Shown piece by piece: positions 62,075-64,000 of a stretch of DNA of 64,000 nt. Both the position numbers and the translations under genes were made by a program. Under the pieces are notes generated by a model, which saw only the letters and a list, made by a program, of their open reading frames with translations, made no database searches and was not told the origin of the DNA. Source of the stretch: Thermococcus sp. LS1 (lineage in GTDB: Archaea; Methanobacteriota_B; Thermococci; Thermococcales; Thermococcaceae); NCBI RefSeq assembly GCF_012027395.1, contig NZ_SNUJ01000001.1:1-64000 (forward strand), in the 5' to 3' direction. Position 1 is the first letter of the stretch. Every line of letters starts with the position of its first letter.

Positions 62075-63592
62075 ATGTGCAAGATGGCACACTTCGGGAA
62101 CTGCGACCCCGAGACAGCCGACCAGGAGTACTGCATTTTCCACAAGCCGAACAAGAGCAAGGAAGAGGCTGTAGAGTTCTACAGGAAGTTTCTGGAGAGG
62201 TTTAAGCCGAGGGTCGAGGAGATTGAGGTTGATGGAAGGAAGACAAAGAGGCTGGTTTTCGAGGAACCAGTGGATGCGAGGGAGTATGTGTTTCCGAAAA
62301 TTCCAGATGAACCAATTGAGTACAAGGATAGGAATGGGAACAAATGGGAACAGAAGTTTTCGTTTAAATATGCAGTTTTCAAGAATACTGCAAACTTCAA
62401 TAAAGCCACGTTTAAAGAGGATGTATCCTTTGAGCAGGTTCATTTTGAAAAGGGGGTCGATTTTATTAAAAGCAATTTTTTAGGCTATGCAGACTTCTCA
62501 AATGCCGTTTTTCATAAAGATACACAATTTGCAGAGGCAACTTTTGAAGAAATAGAGTTTTTCGGAGCCACCTTCAAAGGTAGGGCAAAGTTCGTAAGTT
62601 GTATATTTAAGAAAGGTGCAGATTTCTGGTTTGCAAAGTTTAATGACGCTGCTGTATTCAGTATGAGCGAGTTTAAAGAACAGGCTTATTTTCATCAAAT
62701 AACATTTAGATCGAAGGTAGATTTCAGGGGCTGTAGATTTGAGGGTTACACTACATTCTCTCATTCCCAGATTGAGGATGCAGACTTCAAATATTGCAGG
62801 TTTCAGGACATAGCAGAATTCTGGAATACTTCATTTAACGGGAATGCATATTTTGACAACTCAAGCTTTGAATACGTTGTCTCATTTGAAGGCATAGATA
62901 GTAATCCCAACGTTAGATTTCATAAGATACTAAGCTTTTCTAACTGCGATTTTCGGCAAGGAATTAAATTTATCGGATCTCTCGATGAAGAAAAGTTCCA
63001 AAAGATGTTCAATCAAAAGTATCCTCAGTCTCTCCAAGAGGCCGCAAGAGTTCAACGCCTCAGTTATGAAAAAGAAGGCAAGCGCGACGAAGCCGATAGA
63101 ATGTTCGTTCTTGAACGTCGTGCTTATCGTAAAGTCTTGAAAAATCGTGCAAAAGAAAAATATTTTAACGCAAAAACGCCTTATCAAAAATTTGAAGCTA
63201 TCCTGTTTTTGATTTATGCATACATCTCAACAGCAATAGAAACAGTGTTAGCAGACTGGATATCACTCTATGGAACTAGTTGGGGGCGGATTATCCTAAG
63301 CTCTTTCTGGGTAATCACTGCAAATGCAATCCTGTACTGGACATTATCCCACTTCTCTTATGTAGAGGTCTATGGAATTCCCATTGGGACTATTTATACC
63401 AATGGAATCTCTCAAGGTGTTCCAGGCTTTTTAAACGCCCTCTACTACAGCCTCGTCACCTTCACCACCCTCGGCTACGGCGACATGCACCCGACCGGCT
63501 GGCTCAAAGCCCTGAGCGCAATCGAAGCCCTCACCGGGGCGGTCTTCATGGCTCTTATCGTCGCCGTCATAGCTCGCAAATGGATGCGCTAA
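62075..63592 (+). CDS. Pentapeptide-repeat protein fused to a two-helix potassium channel
   Basis: 505 residues. Residues about 90-300 hold many tandem A(D/N)F-type pentapeptide units (KNTANFNKATF, KGRAKFVSCIF, and others) forming a quadrilateral beta-helix. After a coiled linker, two membrane helices flank the pore with selectivity filter TTLGYGD, a K+ channel. The N-terminal end has a CxxxxxC...CxxH-like MAHFGNC...YCIFHKP piece. The middle is AT-rich compared with both ends. It starts 18 bp after the PIN toxin. Gating or a defence effector role is unproven. Confidence 0.82.
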   Translation: MCKMAHFGNCDPETADQEYCIFHKPNKSKEEAVEFYRKFLERFKPRVEEIEVDGRKTKRLVFEEPVDAREYVFPKIPDEPIEYKDRNGNKWEQKFSFKYAVFKNTANFNKATFKEDVSFEQVHFEKGVDFIKSNFLGYADFSNAVFHKDTQFAEATFEEIEFFGATFKGRAKFVSCIFKKGADFWFAKFNDAAVFSMSEFKEQAYFHQITFRSKVDFRGCRFEGYTTFSHSQIEDADFKYCRFQDIAEFWNTSFNGNAYFDNSSFEYVVSFEGIDSNPNVRFHKILSFSNCDFRQGIKFIGSLDEEKFQKMFNQKYPQSLQEAARVQRLSYEKEGKRDEADRMFVLERRAYRKVLKNRAKEKYFNAKTPYQKFEAILFLIYAYISTAIETVLADWISLYGTSWGRIILSSFWVITANAILYWTLSHFSYVEVYGIPIGTIYTNGISQGVPGFLNALYYSLVTFTTLGYGDMHPTGWLKALSAIEALTGAVFMALIVAVIARKWMR

Positions 63593-63653
63593 TCAACCTT
63601 CGGTTAAGGCCAACTTTTTATATCCCTCCTTCCTCTTTTCTCCGGTGGTGTCT

Positions 63654-64000
63654 ATGAAAATCGTCGTCATCGGTTCTGGAACTGCCGGAAGCAACTTCGC
63701 CCTCTTCATGAGGAAGCTCGACAGGAAAGCCGAGATAACCGTCATCGGAAAGGAACCAACGATGCAGTACTCCCCCTGCGCCCTGCCGCACGTGATAAGC
63801 GGCACGATAGAGAAGCCCGAGGACGTTATTGTCTTTCCGAACGAGTTCTACGAGAAGCAGAAAATAACCCTCATGCTCGACACTGAGGCCAAGGAGATAG
63901 ACAGGGAGCGGAAAGTTGTCATTACAGAAAAAGGTGAAGTTCCCTACGATAAGCTGGTTTTAGCAGTTGGATCCAAAGCTTTTATCCCACCGATCAAGGG
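63654..64000 (+). CDS. CoA-disulfide reductase/NADH oxidase-type flavoprotein (partial)
   Basis: The ORF runs to the right window edge; 115 residues are visible. FAD motif KIVVIGSGTAGSNFA, then the active-site Cys42 in YSPCALPHVISG and the second strand YDKLVLAVGS. This matches the single-Cys CoA-disulfide reductase/NADH oxidase/NSR family of Thermococcales. ATG 63654 has GGTGGTG upstream and a TATA (CTTTTTATATCC, 63614-63625). The exact member cannot be decided from this part. Confidence 0.85.
   Translation, partial: MKIVVIGSGTAGSNFALFMRKLDRKAEITVIGKEPTMQYSPCALPHVISGTIEKPEDVIVFPNEFYEKQKITLMLDTEAKEIDRERKVVITEKGEVPYDKLVLAVGSKAFIPPIK

Overview
The window is a chromosomal segment of a hyperthermophilic euryarchaeon of the order Thermococcales, most likely a Thermococcus. 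The evidence is a type III RuBisCO, a 67-residue archaeal histone, TFB, GAR1, the RNase P protein Rnp4, SRP (7S) RNA, a four-subunit dye-linked L-proline dehydrogenase, di-myo-inositol-phosphate synthesis genes, archaeal TATA boxes about 25 nt from RNA starts, and GGTGAT/GGAGG-type ribosome binding sites. The run RuBisCO - histone - phosphoesterase - TFB - GAR1 - PfkB sugar kinase has the gene order I remember from the T. kodakarensis TK2290-TK2285 region; this was recalled, not checked. Genes are dense and often overlap by 1 to 30 bases.

Layout. 1-3.3 kb: a truncated 5S rRNA gene, an MCM-like protein, Rnp4 and a secreted cell-wall-binding-repeat protein. 3.5-10.1 kb: a cyclase, S-adenosylhomocysteinase, a secreted caspase-like peptidase, TrmO and the tungstate transporter WtpABC. 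10.1-19.6 kb: small conserved genes (HD hydrolase, Era-like GTPase, YjbQ, tRNA methyltransferase, NfeD, SprT/YgjP-like peptidase, radical SAM, polyprenol-kinase-like). 18.2-21 kb: glycerate 2-kinase with a GntP permease. 22-25 kb: S17e, an ArsR-type regulator, threonine synthase and thymidine kinase. 25.3-30.9 kb: the RuBisCO/histone/TFB/GAR1/PfkB block, followed by a box C/D sRNA in the leader of a Nudix gene. 30.9-34.9 kb: an ABC-2 exporter and a TnpB-only IS605-type element with a previously uncalled 48-residue ribbon-helix-helix gene overlapping tnpB. 34.9-43.4 kb: a frameshifted lipoprotein, Dph6, then di-myo-inositol-phosphate synthesis (IPCT/DIPPS and inositol-phosphate synthase) with a sugar-type ABC transporter between the two. 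43.4-45.7 kb: DUF4443, PyrF, a PUA protein and RibL. 45.8-48.5 kb: a cell-division/segregation cluster read leftwards, cdrS - ftsZ2 - parA/segA - RHH partner, carrying copies of a 20-bp repeat. 48.6-52.1 kb: Cgi121, an aminotransferase, a Gdt1-like protein and an MFS transporter. 52.1-55 kb: an unusual 516-bp gap, tRNA-Gly and tRNA-Phe, QueC, PyrD and SRP RNA. 55-60.5 kb: pdhAFXB proline dehydrogenase and a divergent KamA-type radical SAM enzyme. 60.6-64 kb: PyrH, an RHH/PIN toxin-antitoxin pair, a pentapeptide-repeat potassium channel with an AT-rich middle, and the start of a CoA-disulfide-reductase-type flavoprotein.

The strongest candidate for an undescribed system is the cdrS-ftsZ2-segA-segB-like cluster. 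The 20-bp element (consensus about TGATTYYAGCNCTTATTTCA) occurs twice just downstream of the partition pair and, in variant form, at the likely ftsZ2 and cdrS promoters. This suggests that one DNA-binding protein links division-gene transcription to a centromere-like site. Other notable points are the C/D sRNA embedded in a 5' leader, the RHH-TnpB overlap, and the ABC importer inside the osmolyte locus.
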